Under the pieces are notes generated by a model. It made no database searches and was not told the DNA's origin. It saw only the letters and a program-made list of their open reading frames with translations. DNA of 64,000 nucleotides from contig NZ_QHKM01000003.1 in NCBI RefSeq assembly GCF_003258365.1, positions 248,001 through 312,000 on the forward strand, written 5' to 3'. This DNA is from Hymenobacter edaphi (GTDB lineage: Bacteria > Bacteroidota > Bacteroidia > Cytophagales > Hymenobacteraceae). The translations under genes and the position numbers were made by a program. Numbering within the stretch: the first letter of the stretch is position 1; each line of letters opens with the position of its first letter. Positions 9,001 to 15,887 of this stretch are shown piece by piece.

Positions 9001-9436
9001 GGCCTGGCGCTGCCTGCAGCCGGGCGGCCAGCCCGGCGCCTGGCAAGACCTCAGCAGCCAGAACGGCACGGTGAAAAGCTACTACGCCAACGGCCAGCTG
9101 GCCGCCGAGGAAACCTACCGCAACGGGCAGTTCGACGGCACCTGCAAGCTCTACCACAGCAACGGCCAGCTCCTGCGCGAAACCACTCTGCGCGACGGCC
9201 TGAGCACGGGCCCGCAGCGCGAGTACGGCGCCGACGGCAAGCTGCTGGCCGACGAAGCCTACGCCCACGGCGAAAAGCACGGCCGCAGCCGCTACTTCCG
9301 CCCCGATGGCTCCCTGCTGCGCGAGGAAAGCTGGCGCAGCGGCGAGCAAAGCGGCCCCACCGTGCATTACACCGCCCAGGGCAAGCCCGAGCGCACCGAC
9401 ACGTACTGGAACAACTACGTCTATGGCAGCAAGTAA
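6065..9436 (+). CDS. Exported TPR and MORN-variant repeat protein
   Basis: A 1123-aa protein. ATG 6065 gives a signal peptide (YAGSTLLLSLLATAAAAQ). Residues about 50-230 contain TPR-like helices, for example AIVAYLRVPASDSAYADVQGE, YAEAAAAAQRAIDLG and ALATFKTGLKQYP. From about residue 380 to the end there are some 30 units of about 23 residues of the form G-W-Y-ADGKL-E-Y-GG-G, e.g. GAWRYYFADGKLQRE and GEWKYYSAEGRLRSQ. This is the MORN-variant (YwqK antitoxin-type, PF07661) repeat. The family's function is not established; the repeats form extended beta-sheets. The stop overlaps the next start by 14 nt, so it is co-translated with the transglutaminase-like gene. Confidence 0.88.
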   Translation: MPHRYAGSTLLLSLLATAAAAQPSAAVDGPPRATRPAAAAPPTQMPLLGRDALRQGIALHDKNDFGGAIVAYLRVPASDSAYADVQGELALSYWANDQYAEAAAAAQRAIDLGQRSPMPYATLGNSQEELKQADKALATFKTGLKQYPYSGTLWFNQAVTLAGQTGQTAAAAASYQRSLELRPLHPASHLQLARVELQQGHAAHALLGYLTYLMLQPDADGSQSVLILAEQLSSGSLEVEAKDKRPATTPNEAFAELDELLASRVALRKDYPSPVNFQAAVVKQTKLLVEKFPAAKDAAAADFWQRAYGPLVEVLRQGDNLTTFTYLILCSADDKKALKWVKGNMGKVNKLYEAARPQLNLLRDFTTVERGGKSTRVEAWYYDEGALSGLGDARRDAAGKVTPEGPWQFFDNQGNLEGEGSYTSGEKTGAWRYYFADGKLQRECTYDAQGKLTGAFKQYYDSGKLEIDGTYRAGEPVGSAKIFHPCGALREERRYNDAGQQDGPFVKYYASGQVEERGTYRQDQADGPLLDFYPDGTPEYEVTMAAGKQQGPITSYYPGPGKRVEYRAVMEQGEMNGAYTGYHPGGQVREQGSYAKGKRTGLWKTFYADGKPSTEQTYDAQGKLHGVYRDFDVDGQLYSEITYDHDRARKSVYLDRQGKPLQQNNLAGNGEVAVRGLRPDGTPAYSGTYRQGLQQGEWTYVYRHGTPSVRQRYRDDQLDGVVEAFHPNGRVRTRTTYEAGSRHGRFEEYAADGVLRQEGWYVNGQRQGAWRDYYADGTLSEEYGFYQDNENGLRRSYTPTGRLSGEQWFKASLPTRVVAYDSTGRVLDDRQLAVDAPNYQLSYPSGKPRLRTGLTCGLYAGNEWYFPSGQVETSAAMRQGRRDGAFRAFYPGGQLAVAGSYESNAPSGEWKYYSAEGRLRSQGRYAGGEKDGEWTTYYANGQVAAVETYRSGELHGLCRTFDPAGQLIYEKRYQQDDIMAWRCLQPGGQPGAWQDLSSQNGTVKSYYANGQLAAEETYRNGQFDGTCKLYHSNGQLLRETTLRDGLSTGPQREYGADGKLLADEAYAHGEKHGRSRYFRPDGSLLREESWRSGEQSGPTVHYTAQGKPERTDTYWNNYVYGSK

Positions 9437-11384
9437 CTGGCAGCGCACGGCCCTGGTGGCCGCACTAGGGCTGAGCGTATGCAGCGCCCGCACGGCCCAG
9501 GCCCAGCAGCCCGCGCAGCTGCTGGCCGAGGCCCGGCAGCAGTTTCCCGGTCAGCCCGCCGTCTTCCTCGACTACCGGCAGGACGTGCTGCTGGAGTTGC
9601 GCGGCGACTCGCTGGTCGTGTCGGCGCGGCACCACCGCGACCTGCTGCACGTGGCCCAGGGCACCGGCGCGTACGCTGCGGACCGCGTGTTCAGCTCGCA
9701 CTTTTCCCGGCTGCAGAAGATTGAGGCCCGCACGATGGTGCCGGCAGGTTCGAGTTACCGCGCCCAGAAGGTGCAGCAGTTTCACGAGCAGTTCGAAATC
9801 CGGCCGGGCATCTTCTTCGACGATGTGCGCGCCACCAACTTCACCTACCCCAACGTGGGCCCCGGCGCCCGCACCATCAGCGACTACACGCTGAAGTTCC
9901 GCGACGCGCGCTTTCTGCAGCCGTTTTACTTCGCCACCGGCGTGCCCGTGCGCCACGCCGAGCTGACGGTGACGGCCCCGCGCGCGGTGAAGCTGAACTA
10001 CAAGCTCTTCGGCGCCGACGGGGCCAACGTGCAATTTTCCAAGGAAGAGAAAGGCGGCACCGTGGTCTACCGCTGGGTGGCCGACAACCTGCCCGCCCCG
10101 CCCACCGACGCCGACGCGCCCGACGACGCCTGGTATTTGCCCCACGTGGTGTACTTCGTGGAGGAAGCCCCGCTGGCCGGCAAGCCGCAGCGCCTGCTCT
10201 CGGGCGTGCCCGAGCTCTACACGCTCTACCGCAGCTTCGTCAAGGACCTCGACCAGCCCGCGCCCGCGCCGGTGCTGCAGCATCTGGTCGACTCGCTCAC
10301 GGCCAAAGCCGCCACCCCCGACGACAAGGCCCGCAACATCTACCACTGGGTGCAGGACCACGTGCGCTACATTGCCTTCGAGCAGGGCATGCGCGGCTTC
10401 GTGCCCCACGCGCCGGCCGCCGTGTACACCCGCCGCTACGGCGACTGTAAGGACATGGCCAGCCTCACCCACGGAATGTTGCAGCTGGCCGGGCTGAAGT
10501 CGCACCTGGCCTGGATCGGCACCCGCGACCTGCCCTACCGCTACTCCGAGCTGGCGACGCCCGGCGTCGACAACCACATGATTGCGGTGTACGAGCGGCC
10601 CGGCGGCGAGCTGGTATTCCTCGACGCCACCGACCCCTACAACCCCTTCGGCCTGCCCACGGCCATGATTCAGGGCAAGGAGGCGCTGATTGGCCTCGAC
10701 AAGGAGCACAGCCGCGTGGCCGAAGTGCCGGTGGTGGCCCGCGAGCAAAACGCCCGCACCGACGCCACCCGGCTCAGCCTCGACGGCACCAGCCTGCGCG
10801 GCAGCGGACAGCTGGCCCTGGCCGGCTACGCCCGGGGCCGCATCACGGCCACCCTGCGCGGCGCCGACCAGACCACCCAGCAGCGCACCGTACGCAGCGT
10901 GCTGGAGCGCGGATCCAACAAGTTCTTCGTCGACAAGTACACGGTGGGCGGCCTCGCGGAAGCCGAAAAGCCGCTGACGGTGGATTACCAGTTTCACCTC
11001 GACGACTACGTGCAGCGCGCCGGCGACGAGCTGTACGTGAACCTGAACCTGGAACGGGAGCTGACCAACGACCAGATCGACCTGACGCGCCGCCGCCTGC
11101 CCCGCGCCAATGAGTACTGCCGCCGCTCCAGCCAGCTGACGGAGTTTGAAATACCCGCTGGCTACGACCTGAGCCACCTGCCCGCCAACGTGCAGGCCGA
11201 CGACGCGGTGGCCGGCTTCCGCATCAGCTACCGCCGCGAAGGCAACAAAGTAGTGCAGGACAAGGAAGTGTATGTGAACTACCTGCTGCTCGAACCCAAA
11301 CAGTTCGCGGCCTACAACAAAGTCGTCGGGCAGCTCAGCGAAGCCTACCGCGACGCCTTGATTCTGAAACGCAAGCCGCTGTAG
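9423..11384 (+). CDS. DUF3857 and transglutaminase-core exported protein
   Basis: A 653-aa protein. The ATG at 9423 lies inside the end of the MORN gene, and the N-terminus is a signal peptide (TALVAALGLSVCSARTAQAQ). DUF3857 occupies roughly residues 60-250. A transglutaminase-like core follows with a full Cys-His-Asp triad: Cys342 in RRYGDCKDMASLTH, His385 in VDNHMIAVY and Asp401 in FLDATDP. A beta-rich C-terminal domain completes it. Members are periplasmic and common in Bacteroidota, where the triad may act on protein or peptide bonds; the substrate is unknown. Coupling by overlap to the MORN protein suggests they work on the same target or in one complex. Confidence 0.9.
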   Translation: MAASNWQRTALVAALGLSVCSARTAQAQQPAQLLAEARQQFPGQPAVFLDYRQDVLLELRGDSLVVSARHHRDLLHVAQGTGAYAADRVFSSHFSRLQKIEARTMVPAGSSYRAQKVQQFHEQFEIRPGIFFDDVRATNFTYPNVGPGARTISDYTLKFRDARFLQPFYFATGVPVRHAELTVTAPRAVKLNYKLFGADGANVQFSKEEKGGTVVYRWVADNLPAPPTDADAPDDAWYLPHVVYFVEEAPLAGKPQRLLSGVPELYTLYRSFVKDLDQPAPAPVLQHLVDSLTAKAATPDDKARNIYHWVQDHVRYIAFEQGMRGFVPHAPAAVYTRRYGDCKDMASLTHGMLQLAGLKSHLAWIGTRDLPYRYSELATPGVDNHMIAVYERPGGELVFLDATDPYNPFGLPTAMIQGKEALIGLDKEHSRVAEVPVVAREQNARTDATRLSLDGTSLRGSGQLALAGYARGRITATLRGADQTTQQRTVRSVLERGSNKFFVDKYTVGGLAEAEKPLTVDYQFHLDDYVQRAGDELYVNLNLERELTNDQIDLTRRRLPRANEYCRRSSQLTEFEIPAGYDLSHLPANVQADDAVAGFRISYRREGNKVVQDKEVYVNYLLLEPKQFAAYNKVVGQLSEAYRDALILKRKPL

Positions 11385-11469
11385 CGCGACCGTTCAGTGC
11401 GCGTACGCCCGCCCGATTCCGTCACAGGCGGTGGTCGTTCGGCGATACGCGCACTGAAAGTTCGCGCTA
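11382..11469. repeat. Long imperfect inverted repeat, REP-like, with GTAGCGCG/CGCGCTA ends
   Basis: Arm 11382-11409 (TAGCGCGACCG then TTCAGTGCGCGTACGCC) pairs with 11441-11469 with one inserted base and a few mismatches. It starts in the stop codon of the upstream gene and fills almost the whole gap between the two DUF3857 genes. It could act as an attenuating or mRNA-stabilising hairpin. It shares its terminal GTAGYGCG with the element at 15784-15881. Confidence 0.7.
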
Positions 11470-11490
11470 TAGCCCGCCATTCTCGCGCTT

Positions 11491-13494
11491 ATGATTGCTA
11501 TATCCACCCTCCGCCTGCCGCTGCTGGCCCTGCTGCTCACCGGCGCCGCGCTGCCGGCCCCGGCGCAGAAAAACGCCAGGACCGAGCTGCCCGCCGGGTT
11601 GACCTACGCCGACTACAAGTGGCAGGACCGCCACGCCCGCCTGCCCGTGTCGGCGGCCGATGAAAGCCAGCCGGCCGTCATCCTGCGCGACTTCACGGCC
11701 CGCGAGTACGCCTTCGACGCCCGCCACCGGCCGCTGATGTACACCGTGGAGCACCGCATCGTGCGCGTCAACACCGACGAGGGCATCGAGCAGTACAACA
11801 AAATCTACCTGCCCATCGACGGCGACGGGCAGGTGGTGCAGCTGCGGGCGCGCACCGTGAGCCCCCGCGGACAGGTGGTGGAGGTGGCGGACAAGGACAT
11901 GAAGGAGCTGAAGGACGGCGAGGGCAGCCGCCGCAACTACCGCATCATCGCCGTGGAAGGCGTGGAGAAGGGCAGCGAAGTCGAATACATCTACGCCCAC
12001 CTTTCCGACGCCGACTACTTCGGCCGCGAGTGGCTGCAGAACGCGGTGCCCGCCCACGACGTGGACTTTGAGCTGATTGCCCCGGCGAGCGTGACCTACG
12101 AGGCGCGCACTTACCACGGCCCCGCCGCCAAGGTGGATACGCTCAGCAGCAACCACAAGCGCCGCCTGCGCGTGCAGCTGGCCGACGTGCCCGCCCTGCA
12201 CGACGAGGCCTTTGCCCACAGCTCGGCCCAGCGCATGCGCGTCGAGTTCAAGATTGCCTACACCGCCCAGCGCGGCCGCAGCCGCCTTTTCACCTGGAAC
12301 GACGCCAGCCAGCTGGTATACGGGCAGGTATGGGAGCTGGACAAGGACGAGAAAAAAGCCGTGGCCAAGTTTGATAAGCAGCTGGGCGTGTCCTCTTCCC
12401 TGCCGGTGGAGGAGCAGATCCGGGCGCTGGAGCAGGGCGTCAAGACCAGCATCAACGTGGGGCCGGGCGTGTACCGCGTGGGGCAGGTGGTGGCCACGCG
12501 CACGGCCTCGGAGCTGGGCATGGCCCGCCTGCTGGCCGGCCTGCTGCGCGCCCACGACATCACTCACGAGGTGGTGGTGGTGGCCGACCGCAGCGAAATT
12601 CCCTTCGACGGCGACTTCGACACCTGGAACCAGCTCGACCATTACGCCTTCTACTTTCCCGCCACCAAGCAGTACCTCGCCCCCGGCCGCCCCGAATACC
12701 GCTACGGCATGATTCCGGCCGAGTGGACGGCCGGCAAGGCCCTGTCGGTGAAACTGGTGCAGCTGGGCTCAGCCGAATCGGCCGTGGGCGTGCTGCGCGA
12801 CGTGCCGGCCCTGTCCGCCGAGCTGAGCCCCCACGACCTCGACATCAGGGTGGCCTTCGCCCCGGCGCTGGACAAGGCCACCGTAGCCATCCGGCAGGTG
12901 CTCGGCGGCTACCAGGCCCAGCCCATTCAGCCCTACTTCCCGCTGATGCCGGCCGACAAGCGCACCGAAGTGCTGCAGACGCTGGTGAAGAATTCGGTGC
13001 CCGACGCCACGTTCAAGTCGCTGGAAGTCCAGAACGCCGAGGCGGGCCGCAACGCCCTGCAGCACCCGCTCACCATCGACGCCACCGTGGAATCGGCCGC
13101 CGTGCTTGACCGCGCCGGGCCCAAATACCTCTTCAAAGTTGGGGAGCTGATCGGGCCGCAGTCTTCGCTGTACCAGCAGGAGGAGCGGCAGCTCGACGTG
13201 GAAAACGTGTACAACCACCGCTTCAACCGCCGCATCGTCTTCGACATTCCGGCCGGCTACCGCATCCGCAACCTCGCCGACCTCAACATCAAAGCCGACG
13301 CCGGCCCCGCCGACCAGCCGGTGTACTTCTTCCACTCCGGCTTTCGGCAGCAGGGCCAGCAGGTGACCGTGCAGATCGAGGAAAGCTACAACCAGATCTA
13401 CTGGCCGAAAAAGGACTTCGAGGCCTTCCGCCAGGTCATCAATGCCTCCGCCAACTTCAACAAAGTGGTGCTGGTGCTCGAAAAGGGTTCGTAA
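11491..13494 (+). CDS. DUF3857 protein with degenerate transglutaminase core
   Basis: A 667-aa protein with signal peptide (LRLPLLALLLTGAALPAPAQ). The N-terminal DUF3857 region covers about 40-260. The transglutaminase-like region lies around residues 320-410: PGVYRVGQVVATRTASELGMARLLAGLL, then LDHYAFYFPATKQYLAPG. Compared with its upstream neighbour, the GDCKD nucleophile is replaced by TASE and the Asp of FLDATDP by Ala/Pro, while the His of DH is kept. The enzyme activity is therefore probably lost and the protein may serve as a binding or regulatory partner. It lies 106 bp downstream of the active-looking paralogue, separated by a long hairpin. Confidence 0.88.
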   Translation: MIAISTLRLPLLALLLTGAALPAPAQKNARTELPAGLTYADYKWQDRHARLPVSAADESQPAVILRDFTAREYAFDARHRPLMYTVEHRIVRVNTDEGIEQYNKIYLPIDGDGQVVQLRARTVSPRGQVVEVADKDMKELKDGEGSRRNYRIIAVEGVEKGSEVEYIYAHLSDADYFGREWLQNAVPAHDVDFELIAPASVTYEARTYHGPAAKVDTLSSNHKRRLRVQLADVPALHDEAFAHSSAQRMRVEFKIAYTAQRGRSRLFTWNDASQLVYGQVWELDKDEKKAVAKFDKQLGVSSSLPVEEQIRALEQGVKTSINVGPGVYRVGQVVATRTASELGMARLLAGLLRAHDITHEVVVVADRSEIPFDGDFDTWNQLDHYAFYFPATKQYLAPGRPEYRYGMIPAEWTAGKALSVKLVQLGSAESAVGVLRDVPALSAELSPHDLDIRVAFAPALDKATVAIRQVLGGYQAQPIQPYFPLMPADKRTEVLQTLVKNSVPDATFKSLEVQNAEAGRNALQHPLTIDATVESAAVLDRAGPKYLFKVGELIGPQSSLYQQEERQLDVENVYNHRFNRRIVFDIPAGYRIRNLADLNIKADAGPADQPVYFFHSGFRQQGQQVTVQIEESYNQIYWPKKDFEAFRQVINASANFNKVVLVLEKGS

Positions 13495-13516
13495 CGCGGG
13501 GCGAGTGTTCGGTAAA

Positions 13517-13557
13517 AGCACGGTCACGCTGAGGCCTGGCCGAAGGATGACCGTGCT
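13517..13557. terminator. Hairpin terminator between convergent genes
   Basis: A 10-bp stem AGCACGGTCA/TGACCGTGCT with a 21-nt loop, preceded by AAA and followed by GCTTT. It sits between the DUF3857 gene and the convergent HEAGH gene. The U tract is short, so efficiency is uncertain. Confidence 0.55.
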
Positions 13558-13574
13558 GCTTTCCGGGACCGGGG

Positions 13575-14087
13575 CTACTCCCGCAGCCAGCGCGTCAGGC
13601 GCGGAAACTCCTCGGTTGTGGTCAGGCCCATCCAGACGAGCAGGGGCAGGCCGGGGTACTGGCCGCGCTGGTAAGTTTCCGTAAACCACTGGCCGTGGCC
13701 GTGGTAGCCGTCGGCGTGAAAGACGACGGCCGGCGATAAGTCGAGTGCCACCGCGGCGGCGTAGCTCCAGAGCTGGGCCACGATTTCGTCGCCCTGGGCT
13801 TCGTCGGGCGTGCGGTAGTGGGCAATGTTGGGGCCGAGGCCGGCGCGCACGGCGGCGGGCACCACGGCCAGGTGGCCGGCCTCGTGCAGAATGTCGCCGG
13901 GGTAGAGCAGGCGCTGGCGGTCCACCACCAGCCCGCCGCTTTCGATCCGTAGACCGGGCAGAAAGCTGTCGGCCGGCACCGGGGCTTCGCGCACGGACAA
14001 GCCGGTATGGCGTACAAAATCGAGGAGCTGATCAACCAGTGCCAGATCGAGTGCGGCTGGCGAAGCGGGAGCAGTGGGAGCGGACAT
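13575..14087 (-). CDS. Hypothetical protein with HEAGH motif
   Basis: A 170-aa protein from ATG 14087. Its one recognisable feature is HEAGH at residues 68-72 (LLYPGDILHEAGHLAVVPA), which matches the HExxH zinc ligand pattern of metallopeptidases. A third ligand cannot be assigned; the acidic GDE (DEAQGDEIVAQLWSYAAAVAL) follows about 25 residues later. There is no signal peptide or membrane segment, so it is probably cytosolic. Similar short proteins with HEAGH are common in Bacteroidota but have no described activity that I know. It is a lone gene, convergent with the DUF3857 gene and divergent from the DUF4442 gene. Confidence 0.75.
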   Translation of the reverse strand: MSAPTAPASPAALDLALVDQLLDFVRHTGLSVREAPVPADSFLPGLRIESGGLVVDRQRLLYPGDILHEAGHLAVVPAAVRAGLGPNIAHYRTPDEAQGDEIVAQLWSYAAAVALDLSPAVVFHADGYHGHGQWFTETYQRGQYPGLPLLVWMGLTTTEEFPRLTRWLRE

Positions 14088-14192
14088 GGCGAAGTAAAAA
14101 GGAAAGATAAGCGCGGAAACGCGCTGGTGCGCAAGTAGTCGGCATGCCGAGTATTTCTGCTACCTTACCGGCCCGCCATTCCTCCCGCTGCC

Positions 14193-14702
14193 ATGATCCA
14201 GCCCGCCCCCGTCGATACGCCCGCGCTGGCCGCTTTCCGCCGCCAGTTGCTTCACCCGCTCAAGCAGCGGCTGTTTCTGCTTAGCCGGCTGCCCGCCGCG
14301 GGCCTGGCCGGCGTGCGCGTGCAGCAGCTGAGCCTGGAGGCCGCCACCGTGACGGTGCCCTTCAAGTTTCTCACCCAGAATCCTTTCCGCAGCATCTACT
14401 TTGCCTGCCTGAGCATGGCCGCCGAAATGGCTTCGGGCGTGCTGGCCATGATGCACACCAGCACCGGCGCCCCGGTATCGATGCTGGTGGTGGGGCTGGA
14501 AGCCGATTTCACCAAGAAAGCCGTCACGCGCATTGCTTTCGAGTGCCCCGACGGGGCCGCCATTGCCCGGGCCGTGGCCGAAAGCCGGGCCACCGGCGAG
14601 GGCCGCACCGTGCAGGCCACCAGCACCGGCCGCGACGCGGCCGGCGACGTGGTGGCCGTGTTCCGCATCACCTGGTCGTTTCGGGCAAAAAAGCGCGGCT
14701 AG
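14193..14702 (+). CDS. DUF4442 hotdog-fold protein (thioesterase-like)
   Basis: A 169-aa protein. It has the layout of DUF4442/PaaI-like hotdog proteins: a central helix YFACLSMAAEMASGVLAMMHT, then strands VSMLVVGLEADFTKKAVTRIAFEC and VVAVFRITWSFR. The FTKKA segment after the helix is typical. The family is predicted to hydrolyse or bind acyl-CoA thioesters; the substrate is unknown. Start ATG 14193 follows TACCTTAC at 14160, a weak -7-like sequence. It is followed at 78 bp by the MBL hydrolase on the same strand. Confidence 0.82.
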   Translation: MIQPAPVDTPALAAFRRQLLHPLKQRLFLLSRLPAAGLAGVRVQQLSLEAATVTVPFKFLTQNPFRSIYFACLSMAAEMASGVLAMMHTSTGAPVSMLVVGLEADFTKKAVTRIAFECPDGAAIARAVAESRATGEGRTVQATSTGRDAAGDVVAVFRITWSFRAKKRG

Positions 14703-14780
14703 CGGCAAAGTATTCCGGCGGCTGGCGCGTCCTTGGTAGCACCCCGGCGGCCCGTTGCCGTTCGGCGGATTGTTTTTGCC

Positions 14781-15779
14781 ATGTCCTTGCTGCAGCGCGC
14801 CCGTCGTCGGGGCGCCGAGTTTCTGAATCCCGTGCCCACCGCCAAAGGCGTGGAAAACGGCATGCTGCCCATCATCTGGAAGATGCTGCGCGGCCCCGAG
14901 GAGCGCGTGCCCAAGCCCGCGCTGGCCCCATTTCGCACCGAAGCCGCGGCCTGTGCCGGCCCGGCCGCTGACCTACGCGTGACCTGGCTGGGCCACTCCA
15001 CGGTGCTGCTGGAGCTGGATGGCCGCCGCATCCTGACCGACCCGATGTGGGCCGGCTACGCCTCGCCGCTGCCCTTCGGCTTCGGCCGGCGCTTTTTTCC
15101 GGTGCCGCTGGCCCTGGCCGATCTGCCGCCGCTGGACCTCATCGTTCAGTCGCACGACCACTACGACCACCTCGACCCGGCCACGCTGCGCCAGCTGGCC
15201 CGGCTGCAGCCCACGGTGCCGGTGCTCTGCCCGCTGCGGGTGGGCCGCTACTACGCCGCGGCCGGCTGGGCACCGCAGCTGATCCACGAGCTGGACTGGA
15301 CGGACTCCGTGCAGGTGGCTGGCCTGACCGTGACGGCCGTGCCCGCCCGGCACTTTTCGGGCCGCGGCATTACGGGGCAGAACCAGACGCTGTGGGCCTC
15401 CTACGTGCTGCAGGGGCCGCAGCACCGCGTGTTTTTCGGCGGCGACACCGGGCCCTTCCTGGCTGGCCACGCCGAAATCGGTGCCGCTTACGGGCCCTTC
15501 GATCTGACCATGCTGGAAGTGGGCGCCTACGGGGAAGGCTGGCCCGATATCCACCTCGGGCCCGAAAACGCCATTCAGGCCCACCAGGCCCTGGGCGGCA
15601 AGGTGCTGCTGCCGATTCACTGGGGCACCTTCAACCTGGCCTTCCACAGCTGGCGCGAGCCGGTGGAGCAGGTGCAGCAGCTGGCCGCCGCGGCCGGTAT
15701 TCCGCTGCTGCTGCCCACGCCCGGCCTGCCGACGGAGGTGGCGCCGGCCGGCTTCAGCTCCTGCTGGTGGGAGCGGTAG
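14781..15779 (+). CDS. MBL-fold metal-dependent hydrolase (NAPE-PLD/UlaG-like)
   Basis: A 332-aa protein from ATG 14781 (MSLLQRARRRG); the frame is open further up without a good start. The metallo-beta-lactamase signature is SHDHYDHLD (HxHxDH). It is preceded by VTWLGHSTVLLELDGRRILTDPMW and followed by FFGGDTGP (third metal site) and LLPIHWGTFNLAFH (last His). The VTWLGHST and DP-W-Y-SP spelling places it in the group with N-acylphosphatidylethanolamine phospholipase D and UlaG/RomA-like proteins. It is probably a cytosolic or membrane-associated phosphodiesterase or lactonase; the substrate is not predictable. Confidence 0.9.
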   Translation: MSLLQRARRRGAEFLNPVPTAKGVENGMLPIIWKMLRGPEERVPKPALAPFRTEAAACAGPAADLRVTWLGHSTVLLELDGRRILTDPMWAGYASPLPFGFGRRFFPVPLALADLPPLDLIVQSHDHYDHLDPATLRQLARLQPTVPVLCPLRVGRYYAAAGWAPQLIHELDWTDSVQVAGLTVTAVPARHFSGRGITGQNQTLWASYVLQGPQHRVFFGGDTGPFLAGHAEIGAAYGPFDLTMLEVGAYGEGWPDIHLGPENAIQAHQALGGKVLLPIHWGTFNLAFHSWREPVEQVQQLAAAAGIPLLLPTPGLPTEVAPAGFSSCWWER

Positions 15780-15783
15780 GGGT

Positions 15784-15881
15784 GTAGTGCGGGCTTTAGC
15801 CCGCGTTTGCCTGAACGATTGGAGTTACTATCTGACGGACGCGGGCTGCACCGCAGGAAGGCATAGCCAAGCCCGCGCTAC
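15784..15881. repeat. REP-like palindromic element
   Basis: Ends GTAGTGCGGGCTT (15784-15796) and AAGCCCGCGCTAC (15869-15881) are inverted with 12/13 identity. Inside there is a short hairpin (GCGGGCT-TT-AGCCCGC, 15789-15804) and another GCGGGCT at 15841. The element fills the gap between two convergent genes and may also serve as a terminator. Confidence 0.6.
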
Positions 15882-15887
15882 GGCCAC

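Noticed and set aside
6065-9436. Repeated DNA that might be a tandem satellite or CRISPR
   Set aside because: The repeats are protein-level MORN units with diverged DNA; no identical repeats with spacers.
6605-9493. A 962-aa minus-strand open frame
   Set aside because: Shadow of the MORN repeat gene; no recognisable protein signature.
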